64,000 bases of DNA, taken from positions 569,528 through 633,527 of the forward strand of contig JBAOHJ010000002.1 in NCBI GenBank assembly GCA_037045055.1. Direction: 5' to 3'. Origin of the DNA: Phosphoribacter sp037045055. Its GTDB lineage: Bacteria; Actinomycetota; Actinomycetes; Actinomycetales; Dermatophilaceae. Of this stretch, positions 42,758 to 52,327 are shown one piece after another. The notes under the pieces are model-generated. The model made no database searches, was not told where the DNA came from, and saw only the letters and a list, made by a program, of their open reading frames with translations. Every line of letters begins with the position of its first letter. Within the stretch, counting starts at the first letter, position 1. The translations under genes and the position numbers were made by a program.

Positions 42758-43825
42758 ATGACGACGACGGACACCGGGCGGGTGGTGCGCGCGGTCCTGC
42801 GACAACCGGGCCCGGGGTCGGGCCCGCAGGTCCGCGTGCCCGCTCCACCGGGGCAGTCACCCGGCCGCGGCCGGCGACCGTGGGCCGGGCTGCGCCGCGG
42901 CGGCCGGCGCCGCGAGGTCGGCCCGCGCCGCGACGTCGGCCTGCTGGCCGCCCTGGCCTCGTGCCTGGCGTTCGGGTCGTCGGGACCGTTCGCCAAGTCG
43001 CTGCTGGCCACCGGGTGGTCCCCGGGCGCCGTGGTGCTGGCCCGGGTCGGGCTGGCCGGGCTCGTCCTGCTCGGCCCCGCGGCATATGCGCTGCGCGGGC
43101 GCTGGGGGACGCTGCGCCGCAACGTCGGGCTGTTGGCCGCCTACGGGATGGTCGCGGTCGCCGGGTGCCAGCTGGCCTTCTTCGCCGCGGTGAGCCGGCT
43201 GCCGGTCGGGGTCGCCCTGCTCGTGGAGTACCTCGGGGTCGTCCTGGTGGTCGGGTGGGTGTGGCTGCGCACCAGGCGGGCGCCGGGGCGCGTCACCGGG
43301 TTGGGCGTGGCGCTCGCGATCGCCGGCCTGGCGCTGGTCATCGACGTGTCGGGGGCCGGGTCGCCCGACCTGCTCGGCCTGGGTTGGGCGGGGCTGGCCG
43401 CGGTGGGGCTGGCCATGTACTTCGTCATCTCCGCACGGGCGGGCACCGCCCTGCCCGCCGTCGCCCTGGCCGCCGCAGGGATGCTCGTCGGCGCCGCCGC
43501 GCTCGGTGCCGCCGCCGCGGTGGGGGTGCTGCCGCTGCGGTTCGCCACGGCGCCGGTCGAGGTGGCCGGTGCGGTGGTGCCCTGGTGGGTGCCGGTCGCG
43601 GAGCTGTCCCTCGTCGCGGCGGCCGCGGCATACCTGCTCGGCACGGTGGGCGCGCGTCGCCTGGGCTCCACCGTGGCGTCGTTCGTCGGGCTCACCGAGG
43701 TGCTCTTCGCCGTGCTGCTCGCCTGGCTGCTGCTGGGGGAGTCCCCCCGGCCGGTGCAGGTCGTCGGGGGGGTGCTGGTGCTGGCCGGGGTGGCCGCGGT
43801 CCGGGCCGGCCAGCGGCCCGCGTGA
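42758..43825 (+). CDS. EamA/DMT family transporter
   Basis: 355 aa; ten hydrophobic segments in two EamA halves after a ~60-residue Arg/Pro-rich cytoplasmic N-terminus. Landmarks: LASCLAFGSSGPFAKSLL, VSRLPVGVALLVEYLGVVLV and LGSTVASFVGLTEVLFAVLLAWLLLGESPRPVQ. Probably exports an amino acid or small metabolite; substrate unknown, perhaps the ligand of the divergent CGNR regulator. ATG 42758 chosen; GTG 42749 would add three residues. Confidence 0.9.
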   Translation: MTTTDTGRVVRAVLRQPGPGSGPQVRVPAPPGQSPGRGRRPWAGLRRGGRRREVGPRRDVGLLAALASCLAFGSSGPFAKSLLATGWSPGAVVLARVGLAGLVLLGPAAYALRGRWGTLRRNVGLLAAYGMVAVAGCQLAFFAAVSRLPVGVALLVEYLGVVLVVGWVWLRTRRAPGRVTGLGVALAIAGLALVIDVSGAGSPDLLGLGWAGLAAVGLAMYFVISARAGTALPAVALAAAGMLVGAAALGAAAAVGVLPLRFATAPVEVAGAVVPWWVPVAELSLVAAAAAYLLGTVGARRLGSTVASFVGLTEVLFAVLLAWLLLGESPRPVQVVGGVLVLAGVAAVRAGQRPA

Positions 43826-43928
43826 CGGGGCGACCGACCGCGGGTCCGAGGGGTGTGCGACGTGTAGCGTGTGACGGCCGGGGGCGGTGGGTGCTCCCCG
43901 GTGTCCGCGATGTCGAGAGTGAGCCGCC

Positions 43929-44666
43929 GTGACCAGTGCCGCCACGCGGGTGCATGCCACCGCCGTCGTCGGCCCTGGAGTGGACCTCGGCGCCGGCGTG
44001 GTCGTCGGACCGCACGCCGTGCTGATGGGGCCGCTCGAGGTCGGCGACGAGGTCTGGGTGGGGCCGGGCGTGCACCTCGGTGGCCCCCCGGAGATCGGGA
44101 CCCTGCGCCACAACGTCCCCTGGGAGGGTGACCTCGACTACCACCCGGTGCGTATCGGCGCCCGGACCAGGCTGCGCGACGCGGTCACCATCCACCACGG
44201 CAGCGTCCGCGAGACCCTCGTCGGTGCCGACTGCCTGCTGTTCGCCGGGTCGTACGTCGCCCACGACGTGCACATCGGCGACGGCGTCACCCTGTCGGCC
44301 GGCACCAGCGTCGGCGGGCATGCGACGATCCGGTCCGGCGCCAACCTCGGCCTCAACGTGTCGGTGCATCAACGGCGGGTCATCGGCCCGTTGGCCATGA
44401 TCGGAATGGGCACGACCGTCACCCGCGACGTTCCACCGTACGCGACGGCCTACGGGGTGCCCCCGCGGGTCCACGGCGTCAACGGTTTCGGGATGCGTCG
44501 GGCCGGGTTCGCCGACGAGGTGGCCGACCTGCTGCTTAAGATGTATGCCGGTACTGGCGACCCGGCCGCGCTGCCGGACGCTGTTCGCGCCGAGTTGGCG
44601 TGGTGGGACGCCGTGCCGGGCCGACGCCCCATGGCGTGGGCGACATCGCATCGGGGGGAACCATGA
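43929..44666 (+). CDS. LpxA-like UDP-GlcNAc acyltransferase-family protein (left-handed beta-helix)
   Basis: 245 aa, GTG start. Hexapeptide repeats run from VHATAVVGPGVDLGAGVVVGPHAVL onward; the LpxA-type features RIGARTRLRDAVTIHHGS and the C-terminal VHGVNGFGMRRAGF (compare L-N-x-V-G-L-R-R in LpxA) are visible. LpxA initiates lipid A synthesis in Gram-negatives; this organism is expected to lack lipid A, so the acceptor or acyl donor must differ. Its stop overlaps the next ATG by 4 nt (ATGA). Confidence 0.85.
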   Translation: MTSAATRVHATAVVGPGVDLGAGVVVGPHAVLMGPLEVGDEVWVGPGVHLGGPPEIGTLRHNVPWEGDLDYHPVRIGARTRLRDAVTIHHGSVRETLVGADCLLFAGSYVAHDVHIGDGVTLSAGTSVGGHATIRSGANLGLNVSVHQRRVIGPLAMIGMGTTVTRDVPPYATAYGVPPRVHGVNGFGMRRAGFADEVADLLLKMYAGTGDPAALPDAVRAELAWWDAVPGRRPMAWATSHRGEP

Positions 44667-45850
44667 AACACGTCGTCGTCGTCGGGGCCGGGATCGTCGG
44701 GCTGGCCACGGCCGCCCGGCTGACGGCTCGGGGGGACCGGGTCACCGTGCTGGACAAGGAGCCGCGCCTGGCGGCCCACCAGACCGGGCGCAACTCGGGG
44801 GTCATCCATTCGGGCCTGTACTACGTGCCGGGGAGCAAGAAAGCGACGATGGCCGCCGCCGGCGTGGCGTCGATGACGAGGTTCGCCGCCGAGCGCGGCA
44901 TCGCCCTGCGGCATACCGGCAAGCTCGTCGTCGCCGTCGATGCCGACGAGGTCCCGCGGCTGCACGCCCTGAACGAGCGCGCGCAGGCCAACGGCGTGCC
45001 GGCCACCCTCGTGGGTCCCGAGCAGGCCCGGGAGTACGAGCCGTACGCGCGCTGCGTGGAGGCCATGTGGGTGCAGTCCACGGCGATCGTCGACTACCCC
45101 GCGGTGTGCGCGGCGCTGGCCGAGGACGTCCGGGCCGCCGGTGGCGAGATCCGGCTGGGCGAGTCGTTCCACACCGCCACCACCGAGGGCGCCGGGGTGG
45201 TCGTCGAGACCAGCTCCGCGGCGATCCGGGCCGACGCCTTGGTCACCTGCGCGGGCCTGTATGCCGACACCGTCACCGCCGCCTGCGGGTTGGACCCGGG
45301 CGCGCGGATCGTGCCGTTCCGCGGGGAGTACTTCGAGCTCGCCGAACCGCTGCACCATCTCGTCCGGGGCCTGATCTACCCGGTGCCCGACCCCCGGTTC
45401 CCGTTCCTCGGGGTGCATCTGACGACCATGGTCCACGGCGGCGTGCACGCCGGACCCAACGCCGTCCTCGCGCTGCGCCGTGAGGGATACGCCTGGCGCG
45501 ATATCGACGCCGGGGAGCTCGCCGAGTCGCTGCGCTGGCCCGGCCTGTGGCGGCTGGCCCGACGGAACTGGCGACCTGGGGCGGCCGAGGTCTACCGGTC
45601 GCTCTCCCGACCCGCCTTCGCCCGGGCGCTGTCGCGTATGGTCCCCGGGATCGAGGCCGGGGACCTCGTCCCGGCGCCGGCCGGGGTGCGGGCCCAGGCG
45701 CTGGCCCGGGACGGGCGGCTCGTCGAGGACTTCCTCGTCGTCGGCGCCCCGCGACAGGTCCACGTGGTCAACGCCCCGTCGCCCGCGGCCACCGCGAGCC
45801 TGGAGATCGCGGCATACGTCGTCGATCGGCTCGACGAGACGATGCCCTGA
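44663..45850 (+). CDS. lhgO: L-2-hydroxyglutarate oxidase/dehydrogenase
   Basis: 395 aa FAD-dependent DAO-family enzyme. The Rossmann motif VVVVGAGIVGLATAARL and the family hallmark TGRNSGVIHSGLYYVPGSKKA are clear; the C-terminal FAD contact VNAPSPAATASLEIA is present. Oxidises L-2-hydroxyglutarate to 2-oxoglutarate at the membrane. Translationally coupled to the LpxA-like gene, an unexpected partner. Confidence 0.93.
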   Translation: MKHVVVVGAGIVGLATAARLTARGDRVTVLDKEPRLAAHQTGRNSGVIHSGLYYVPGSKKATMAAAGVASMTRFAAERGIALRHTGKLVVAVDADEVPRLHALNERAQANGVPATLVGPEQAREYEPYARCVEAMWVQSTAIVDYPAVCAALAEDVRAAGGEIRLGESFHTATTEGAGVVVETSSAAIRADALVTCAGLYADTVTAACGLDPGARIVPFRGEYFELAEPLHHLVRGLIYPVPDPRFPFLGVHLTTMVHGGVHAGPNAVLALRREGYAWRDIDAGELAESLRWPGLWRLARRNWRPGAAEVYRSLSRPAFARALSRMVPGIEAGDLVPAPAGVRAQALARDGRLVEDFLVVGAPRQVHVVNAPSPAATASLEIAAYVVDRLDETMP

Positions 45851-45862
45851 TTCCGTTGGCGC

Positions 45863-45879
45863 GGAGGCGATTTCCGCCT
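45863..45879 (+). terminator. Short hairpin after lhgO
   Basis: GAGGCG-ATTTC-CGCCTC, perfect 6-bp stem starting 13 nt after the lhgO stop. No T-tract; could also be part of the rplY leader. Confidence 0.35.
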
Positions 45880-46027
45880 CGGAGGGCGCACGGGTAGGAT
45901 TCGGGGGTTGCCTCGGCGAGGGACGCGCCACGACGGCCCGTCCGTGATCGACGCAGGTGGAGGTCTCCGCCGGCGTGTCGTGCCCCGCGTCGAGGCCCGC
46001 CGCCCGACCCCTGCCCAGGAGTGACCC

Positions 46028-46669
46028 ATGTCCGAGATCAAGCTTGTCGCCGAGCGGCGCACCACGTTCGGCAAGGGCGCGGCCCGCCGGATCCGCCGCG
46101 ACCACAAGATCCCCGCCGTCCTCTACGGTCACGGTACGGACCCGGTGCACATCACCCTCCCGGGGCACGAGACGATGCTCGCGCTCAAGACCGCCAACGC
46201 CCTGCTGGCCATCGAGCTGGCCGGCGACACCCAGCTGGCCCTGGCCAAGGACGTCCAGCGCGACCCGATCAAGCCGGTCATCGAGCACGTCGACCTCGTC
46301 ATCGTGCGGCGCGGCGAGAAGGTGACCGTCGACGTGCCCGTGCACACCGAGGGCGAGGCGGCCTCGGACGCCGTCGTCACTGTGGAGCACCAGGCGCTGT
46401 CGCTGCTCGTCGAGGCGACCGCCATCCCCGCGCACGTCGTCGTCTCCATCGAGGGCCTGGCCGTCGGGACCCAGGTCAAGGCGGGCGAGGTCCCCCTGCC
46501 CGAAGGCGCCGAACTCGTCACCGACCCCGAAGTCCTGGTCGTCAACGTGTCGGCGCAGGTGGCCGAGGAGCCCGAGGAGGGTGGCGCCGAGGGCGAGCCC
46601 TCCGCCGAGAGTGGCGCCAGCGCCGACGACACCGGGGCGCCGTCTTCGAGCGACGCCGGCGCCCAGTAG
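46028..46669 (+). CDS. rplY: 50S ribosomal protein L25/general stress protein Ctc
   Basis: 213 aa. N-terminal L25 domain (LVAERRTTFGKGAARRIRRDHKIPAVLYGHG) binding 5S rRNA, then the TL5/Ctc beta domain (KVTVDVPVHTEGEA...PEGAELVTDPEVLVVNV), then an acidic Ser/Glu/Ala-rich tail of about 35 residues. Start ATG follows CAGGAG. The pth gene lies 9 nt downstream; the rplY-pth pair is conserved. Confidence 0.96.
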   Translation: MSEIKLVAERRTTFGKGAARRIRRDHKIPAVLYGHGTDPVHITLPGHETMLALKTANALLAIELAGDTQLALAKDVQRDPIKPVIEHVDLVIVRRGEKVTVDVPVHTEGEAASDAVVTVEHQALSLLVEATAIPAHVVVSIEGLAVGTQVKAGEVPLPEGAELVTDPEVLVVNVSAQVAEEPEEGGAEGEPSAESGASADDTGAPSSSDAGAQ

Positions 46670-46678
46670 CCCCCCGCG

Positions 46679-47359
46679 ATGTCGACCTGGCTCGTCGTCG
46701 GGCTCGGCAACCCCGGCCCGCAGTACGCGGGCAACCGACACAACCTCGGCGCGTTCGTCGTCGGCGAGCTGGCCCGTCGGTATGCCGCCGGGACGGGTGC
46801 CGCGGTCTCCGGCGCGGTGGTGACCACGACGACCCTGACCCTGCTCAAGAGCCACAAAGCCCGAGCGCACGTGGCATCGGTGCGACTGGGCGGCGGGGCC
46901 GGCGGGGGCGGCGGCGTGCCGGTGCCGGGGGCGGCGGCCGTGCTCGCCGTGCCCGCGGCCGTGTTGGCCGTGCCCGCGGCATACGTCAACGAGTCCGGTG
47001 GGCCGGTGAAGGCGCTGCTGCGCTTCTACTCGGTGCCGATCGAACAATTGGTCGTCGTGCACGACGAGCTGGACCTGCCCGCCGGGGCGGTGCGGCTCAA
47101 GCTCGACGGCGGCGAGGGTGGGCACAACGGGCTGCGCTCGGTGTCGACGGCCCTCGGCACGAAGGAGTATCTGCGGGTGCGGGTGGGGATCGGGCGCCCT
47201 CCCGGTCGGATGGACCCCGCGGACTTCGTGCTCCGCGACTTCTCGGCCACCGAGCGGCGCGACCTGCCGCTGACCGTGTCGGACGCCGCGGACGCCGTCG
47301 AGGACCTCGTCTCGGAGGGCCTCGTCGTCGCCCAACAGCGTTGGCACAGTAAGGGGTAA
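46679..47359 (+). CDS. pth: Peptidyl-tRNA hydrolase, with low-complexity insertion
   Basis: 226 aa. Core motifs intact: VVGLGNPGPQYAGNRHNLG (catalytic His), Y-V-N-E-S-G, VVHDELDLPAGAVRLKLDGGEGGHNGLRS and the C-terminal helix. Between the usual R-L-G-G and P-x-x-Y-V-N-E-S-G there is a Gly-rich then AVLAVPAA-repeat insertion of roughly 15-20 residues (about residues 71-100), making it longer than most Pth. The frame is open throughout, so this is an insertion, not a frameshift. Confidence 0.95.
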   Translation: MSTWLVVGLGNPGPQYAGNRHNLGAFVVGELARRYAAGTGAAVSGAVVTTTTLTLLKSHKARAHVASVRLGGGAGGGGGVPVPGAAAVLAVPAAVLAVPAAYVNESGGPVKALLRFYSVPIEQLVVVHDELDLPAGAVRLKLDGGEGGHNGLRSVSTALGTKEYLRVRVGIGRPPGRMDPADFVLRDFSATERRDLPLTVSDAADAVEDLVSEGLVVAQQRWHSKG

Positions 47360-47370
47360 GGCCTGGTGGG

Positions 47371-47393
47371 CGCCCCCGTCGCGCCCGGGGGTG
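47371..47393 (+). terminator. Hairpin after pth
   Basis: CGCCCCCG (47371-47378) and CGGGGGTG (47386-47393) pair over 8 bp with one G-U, 7-nt loop, 12 nt after the pth stop. Probably separates the core rplY-pth unit from the exopolysaccharide locus. Confidence 0.5.
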
Positions 47394-47635
47394 ACATGGA
47401 CCATCGGTGACCATCTTGCGGGATAGCCCGATCGGGTGGTTGGGCCGGAGTGGGGCGCTCGTTTACCATTCCTTTAAGCGATGTTTCGCCGGAAGTATCA
47501 GGCGAGGCATGGTGGTCTCTTCGTCGATGTCGGAGCTGCGCGCCGGTCGGCGAGGGACCCTCGGGGTGGGTATCTGCGGGTATGACACCGGCGTCGGCAG
47601 TTCGTCGGTGACTGTGGCTATGGGGGTTGGTACGC

Positions 47636-49165
47636 GTGGCTGAGTCGGCACGCATTGTCATGGGCGAGCGGGTCGGCCGACGTCGACCGATGTCCTCTAC
47701 CGTCGAGAACCTCGCCCGTCTCGGCATCGCGCACGAGCTCCCCGGGGTGGGGGCGCACCCGGTTGCTCGGTCCGGCTGGGCCCGCAAGTACCTCGCGGTC
47801 GCCTTGGTCCTCGACCTCGTCGTCACGGTCCTGGGTTTCCTGGGTGCCTATGCCGCGCCGTTCGGTCCGCCGATGACCCTGCAGGACACGCTGCTGCTGG
47901 TCGCTCCCTTGACCTGGTTGGCGTGTCTGTTTGCCACGGGCACCTACGACCGGCACAGCCTGGGCTCGGGCACGCAGGAATACCGAGCGATCGGGCGATC
48001 TGCAGTGCTGACCTTCGCCGTGCTGGCCGTCGCCTCCTTCGTGTTCAAGGTCGAGCTCTACCGCGGCTTCGTCATTCCCGCGGTCGCCTTCTGGCTCGCC
48101 GGCAGCCTTGCCATGCATTGGGCGCTGCGGCTGCAGATCGGCCGACGACGCGCGGCCGGCAGGTGCATGTTCGGCACCATCGTCGTCGGCCGGGCCGACA
48201 CGGTGGCGACGATGATCCGCGAGTTCAACAGGTCCACGTCGACCGGCTATCGCGTGGTGGGCGCCTGTGTCTCCGACGTCGGGGTGGGCTGGACCCGGCA
48301 GACCGAAATCGAGGGCGTGCCGGTGCTCGGCTGCCCAGAGGACGCCGTGGACGCCGTCGACCGGCTCGGAGCCGAGGTGCTCGCGGTCTCGGCGGACCCC
48401 GACCTCACCGGCCCTGCCCTACGACGCCTCGGCTGGGCCCTGGCTGAACGTAAGGTCGAACTCGTCGTGGCCCCCGGCATCCTCGAGGTGGCCGGGCCGC
48501 GCCTCTCGCTTCGGCCGGCCGCCGGGATGTCGGTGTTGCACGTCGAGCGCCCATCCGAGGGGATGGCCCGGTTGACCGCCAAGCGCGCCATGGACGTGCT
48601 GCTGGCCGTGCCGATCACCCTGGCGGCGCTGCCGCTGATGGTCGTCATCGGGCTGGCCGTCAAGCTCACCAGTCGTGGGCCGGTGTTCTTCCGACAGGAG
48701 CGGATCGGCGAGCACGGCCGCACGTTCAAGATGATCAAGTTTCGGTCGATGGTGCTCGACGCCGAGGCGCGGCTGGCCTCGCTCAGTCGCGACGGTCAGG
48801 TCAACGCGCTCCTGTTCAAGGACAAGGATGACCCGCGGATCACCTCCGTGGGGCGGGTGATTCGCAAGTACTCGCTGGACGAGCTGCCCCAGCTGTTCAA
48901 CGTCCTCATGGGGCAGATGTCCTTGGTGGGCCCGCGCCCGCCCCTGGAGCGGGAGGTCGCGGCATACGAGCCCGATGCGATCCAGCGTCTGCGCGTCCAG
49001 CCTGGCCTTACCGGCCTGTGGCAGACCAGTGGACGCAGTGACCTCGACTGGGATCAGTCGCTGCGCTTGGACCTGTGGTACGTGGACAACTGGTCGCCGG
49101 TTCTGGATCTGCAGATCCTCTTCCGGACTTTCCGGACTGTGGTCGGTGGCCAGGGGGCCTACTGA
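47636..49165 (+). CDS. Exopolysaccharide polyprenyl glycosylphosphotransferase (initiating sugar transferase)
   Basis: About 509 aa, WbaP/WcaJ type. Four N-terminal transmembrane segments, a central CoA-binding-like domain (GTIVVGRADTVATMIREF), a fifth membrane segment (LLAVPITLAALPLMVVIGLAV) and the catalytic bacterial sugar transferase domain with RQERIGEHGRTFKMIKFRSMV, KYSLDELPQLFNVLMGQMSLVGPRPPL and LTGLWQTSGRSD. Links the first sugar-1-phosphate to undecaprenyl phosphate. GTG 47636 is chosen because GGGGG lies 9 nt upstream; TTG 47627 and ATG 47660 are alternatives. Confidence 0.93.
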   Translation: MAESARIVMGERVGRRRPMSSTVENLARLGIAHELPGVGAHPVARSGWARKYLAVALVLDLVVTVLGFLGAYAAPFGPPMTLQDTLLLVAPLTWLACLFATGTYDRHSLGSGTQEYRAIGRSAVLTFAVLAVASFVFKVELYRGFVIPAVAFWLAGSLAMHWALRLQIGRRRAAGRCMFGTIVVGRADTVATMIREFNRSTSTGYRVVGACVSDVGVGWTRQTEIEGVPVLGCPEDAVDAVDRLGAEVLAVSADPDLTGPALRRLGWALAERKVELVVAPGILEVAGPRLSLRPAAGMSVLHVERPSEGMARLTAKRAMDVLLAVPITLAALPLMVVIGLAVKLTSRGPVFFRQERIGEHGRTFKMIKFRSMVLDAEARLASLSRDGQVNALLFKDKDDPRITSVGRVIRKYSLDELPQLFNVLMGQMSLVGPRPPLEREVAAYEPDAIQRLRVQPGLTGLWQTSGRSDLDWDQSLRLDLWYVDNWSPVLDLQILFRTFRTVVGGQGAY

Positions 49166-49243
49166 TTGGTGAATGCCCTGCTCCGACGAGCAGCAGGTGA
49201 TGTAGCTAAGGGGTTCCGGGGGGAGCCAGCGAGAGGCGGGACT

Positions 49244-52200
49244 ATGGGAGCCGCTGCGCGGTTCGCACGGTATGCGCAGGTGCGAGCCAGGGGCCGTCAG
49301 GGGATGGGCTTTCCTATGGGTGTTGCCGCAGGCAGACGCGGACGAGCGCGCCTGATGGCTAGTACCGCGACCGTGGCGCTCGCGGTACTAGCGAGCATGC
49401 TGGGCTTGCCCGAGGCCGGTGCAGGCTCCGACCCGTGCCTCGGCCTGAGCGTCGTTGCCTGCGAGAACCTGCAGCCCGGCACGCCAGCCAGCACGTGGGA
49501 TTTGGACGGAGCCGGATCGGACACCATCCAGGGGTTCGCGACCGACATGAGTGTCAACGTCGGTCAGACGATCAGCTTCAAGGTAAAGACGCCCGCCAGC
49601 GCCTACGTTGTGCAGATCTACCGCCTCGGGTGGTACCAGGGCAACGGCGCCCGGCTGGTCGCGACGGTGACACCCAGCGCCGTCCTGCCTCAGTCCCAGC
49701 CGGTCTGTCTGAGCGATAGCGCCACTAACGACCTGGACTGCGGCAACTGGGCCGTGTCGGCCGACTGGACGGTGCCGACGTCAGCGGTGTCGGGCGTCTA
49801 CATTGCTCGGCTCCTGCGGCAAGACACGGGTGCCGACAGCCACATTCCGTTCGTCGTACGCAACGACGCGAGCCACTCGGACTTGGTCTTCCAGACCTCC
49901 GACACGACCTGGCAAGCGTATAACGACTGGGGCGGCAGCAGCATGTACAGCGGCCCCAACGGTCCGGCCACCAAGGTCAGCTACAACCGGCCATGGGCGA
50001 CCCGAGGTGGCGTCGAGGCCCGGGACTTCCTGTTCGCAAACGAGTACCCGATGATCCGGTTCCTCGAACGCAACGGCTATGACCTCAGTTACGTCTCCGG
50101 GGTGGACACGGACAGGGCCGGTTCGCTGTTGACCAACCACAAGACGTTCGTCTCGGTCGGGCATGACGAGTACTGGTCCGGTCCGCAGCGCGCCCACGTC
50201 GAAGCGGCCCGGGACGCCGGCGTTAACCTCGCCTTCTTCAGCGGCAACGAGGTCTACTGGAAGACCAGGTGGGAAAGCAGCATTGACGGCTCGTCGACCT
50301 CCTATCGCACTCTGGTGTGCTATAAGGAGACTAAAGCCAACGCCAAGGCCGACCCGAGTCCTGAATGGACGGGAACGTGGCGCGACCCACGATTCAGCCC
50401 TCCATCCGACGGGGGACGGCCGGAGAACGCCCTGACCGGCACCGCGTACATGTCCAACAACTCCGATCTGGCGATCAACGTCAGCGCGGCCGAGGGCAAA
50501 CTCCGCTTCTGGCGCGGCACCTCTGCGGCCGTCCTCCCTGCGGGCGGCACCGAGACGCTCGCGGCGCACTCGATCGGTTACGAATCCGACGAAGACCTGG
50601 ACAATGGTTTCCGACCCGGCGGATTGGTGCGGCTCTCCACGACCGTCGGGGGGGTGCCCGAGTACTTGCAGGACTACGGCTCCACGGTGGCTGCGGGCAC
50701 CACGACCCATCACCTCACGATGTACCGGGCGGCCAGCGGTGCGATCGTCTTCGGCGCAGGGACCATCCAATGGGCATGGGGCCTGGACGACCAACACGAC
50801 GGCACCGCCACTGCTACCAACGCGACGATGCAACAGGCGACGATTAACCTGCTCGCGGACATGCACGCTCAGCCGACGACCCTCATGCCGGGTCGGGCCA
50901 TCGCGTCGGCGACCACCGACTCCGCCGCTCCGACGGTGACCGTGGGCAGCCCAGCTGCGGGGGCTCAGGTCGCCAACGGCACGCTCGTCACGGTTACCGG
51001 CACCGCCTCCGACGCTCAGAGCGTGGTGGGAGGAGTGGAGGTCTCCACCGACGGTGGGTCCACGTGGCATCCTGCCCAGGGCACGGCGAGCTGGTCGTAC
51101 ACGTATGTCCAGCATGGCGCTGGGACGGTGAACGTCTTGGTCCGGGCCACGGACGACAGCCTCAACACGAGTGCGCCCGTCACGCTAGGGCTCAACGTCA
51201 CCTGCCCGTGCAGCCTCTTCGGAGTCGAAGCACCGGCCAAGATCGATTCCGGCGACCCGTATGCCGTCGAGCTGGGGGTGCGTTTCTCTTCGTCCCAGCA
51301 CGGGTGGATCACCGGCGTGCGGTTCTACAAGGCGTCGACCAACACGGGGACCCACGTGGGCACCCTCTGGAGCGCAGCGGGAGCCGTGCTGGCGCGCGGC
51401 ACCTTTGTCAACGAGAGTGCCACCGGCTGGCAGAGTCTCATCTTCCCCGCGCCGGTGGAGGTCACGGCCGGCACGGCATACGTGGCTTCCTACAGTGCGC
51501 CGGGCGGGCACTACTCGCAGACGCTCGATAAGTTCCGCCAAACCTACGCGGCCGCCCCGCTGACGGCGCCTGCAGCCACGCCCACCGTGGGCAATGGCGT
51601 CTATGCGGCACTGGGCAACTTCCCGACGGCACAATATGGAGCCCCCAGCTATGCCGTCGATGTCCTGTTCAGCAACGTCGACACCTACCCCCCAGCCCTC
51701 CTGTCAACGACGCCGGTGGCCGGAGCGAGCTCGGTCCCAGCCAACACGCAGACAGCGGCGGTGCTGAGTGAGGACATTACGTCGAGCTCACTGGTCATGA
51801 CGGTGGCGACCTCGGCGGGAGCTGCGGTGGCGGGGACCACCACGTACGACACACCCACGCGCACCGCTCAATTCGTTCCCGCACAGCCACTGACTGCGGA
51901 CACGGCATACGACATCGTCAAGCGTCGGGTTCCACTGGTGCTGCGATCTCTGCAGGAGGAGCTCGGCATCACTCAGCAGAACCAGATCACGGTCTTGGTT
52001 CTGACCAGTGACGAGAAGGTGAACGTCGACCGGAAGGCTCAGATCCAGCTCGGGGTGATGTCCGCCGCCGCAATCGGCCTCGTGGGATTGCTCTTGTTGG
52101 CGCTGTCGGACACTGTGCCTCGACGTCGTGCTCGACCCCGCACCCCCGATGCCCGGCCTGCCGAGGGCAAGGACGACGAGGAGGCCGGCGGCAAGGACGA

Positions 52201-52327
52201 CGAGGCCAGGGGAACCGAACAGTTGGAGCCACCCCCTGACGAGCGTTTGCCATCCCCCGACGAGAACGTCGACTACAGCAGAGCGGGCGTGGGCCACGGG
52301 TCGAGTCCCGGATCTGACCCCGACTGA
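49244..52327 (+). CDS. Chimeric secreted protein: DmfA-like/Ig/DUF4082 domains fused to a Wzz-like C-terminus
   Basis: About 1027 aa. Signal segment LMASTATVALAVLASMLGLPEAGAG, then a large domain like the C-terminal part of N,N-dimethylformamidase large subunit (SVGHDEYWSGPQRAHVEAARDAGVNLAFFSGNEVYWKTRW), an Ig-like domain (about 560-640), a DUF4082 domain (FGVEAPAKIDSGDPYAVELGVRF) and a Big_5-type Ig domain that stops abruptly at DTAYDI. From there the protein reads KRRVPLVLRSLQEELGI, one transmembrane helix and an acidic tail, like the end of a Wzz/chain-length protein. A deletion fusion or misassembly is likely. ATG 49244 (AGAGG upstream) preferred; the frame is open from TTG 49166. Confidence 0.8.
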   Translation: MGAAARFARYAQVRARGRQGMGFPMGVAAGRRGRARLMASTATVALAVLASMLGLPEAGAGSDPCLGLSVVACENLQPGTPASTWDLDGAGSDTIQGFATDMSVNVGQTISFKVKTPASAYVVQIYRLGWYQGNGARLVATVTPSAVLPQSQPVCLSDSATNDLDCGNWAVSADWTVPTSAVSGVYIARLLRQDTGADSHIPFVVRNDASHSDLVFQTSDTTWQAYNDWGGSSMYSGPNGPATKVSYNRPWATRGGVEARDFLFANEYPMIRFLERNGYDLSYVSGVDTDRAGSLLTNHKTFVSVGHDEYWSGPQRAHVEAARDAGVNLAFFSGNEVYWKTRWESSIDGSSTSYRTLVCYKETKANAKADPSPEWTGTWRDPRFSPPSDGGRPENALTGTAYMSNNSDLAINVSAAEGKLRFWRGTSAAVLPAGGTETLAAHSIGYESDEDLDNGFRPGGLVRLSTTVGGVPEYLQDYGSTVAAGTTTHHLTMYRAASGAIVFGAGTIQWAWGLDDQHDGTATATNATMQQATINLLADMHAQPTTLMPGRAIASATTDSAAPTVTVGSPAAGAQVANGTLVTVTGTASDAQSVVGGVEVSTDGGSTWHPAQGTASWSYTYVQHGAGTVNVLVRATDDSLNTSAPVTLGLNVTCPCSLFGVEAPAKIDSGDPYAVELGVRFSSSQHGWITGVRFYKASTNTGTHVGTLWSAAGAVLARGTFVNESATGWQSLIFPAPVEVTAGTAYVASYSAPGGHYSQTLDKFRQTYAAAPLTAPAATPTVGNGVYAALGNFPTAQYGAPSYAVDVLFSNVDTYPPALLSTTPVAGASSVPANTQTAAVLSEDITSSSLVMTVATSAGAAVAGTTTYDTPTRTAQFVPAQPLTADTAYDIVKRRVPLVLRSLQEELGITQQNQITVLVLTSDEKVNVDRKAQIQLGVMSAAAIGLVGLLLLALSDTVPRRRARPRTPDARPAEGKDDEEAGGKDDEARGTEQLEPPPDERLPSPDENVDYSRAGVGHGSSPGSDPD

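Noticed and set aside
46679..47359. Frameshift in pth
   Set aside because: All motifs before and after the Gly/Ala-rich segment are in one frame, so it is an insertion.
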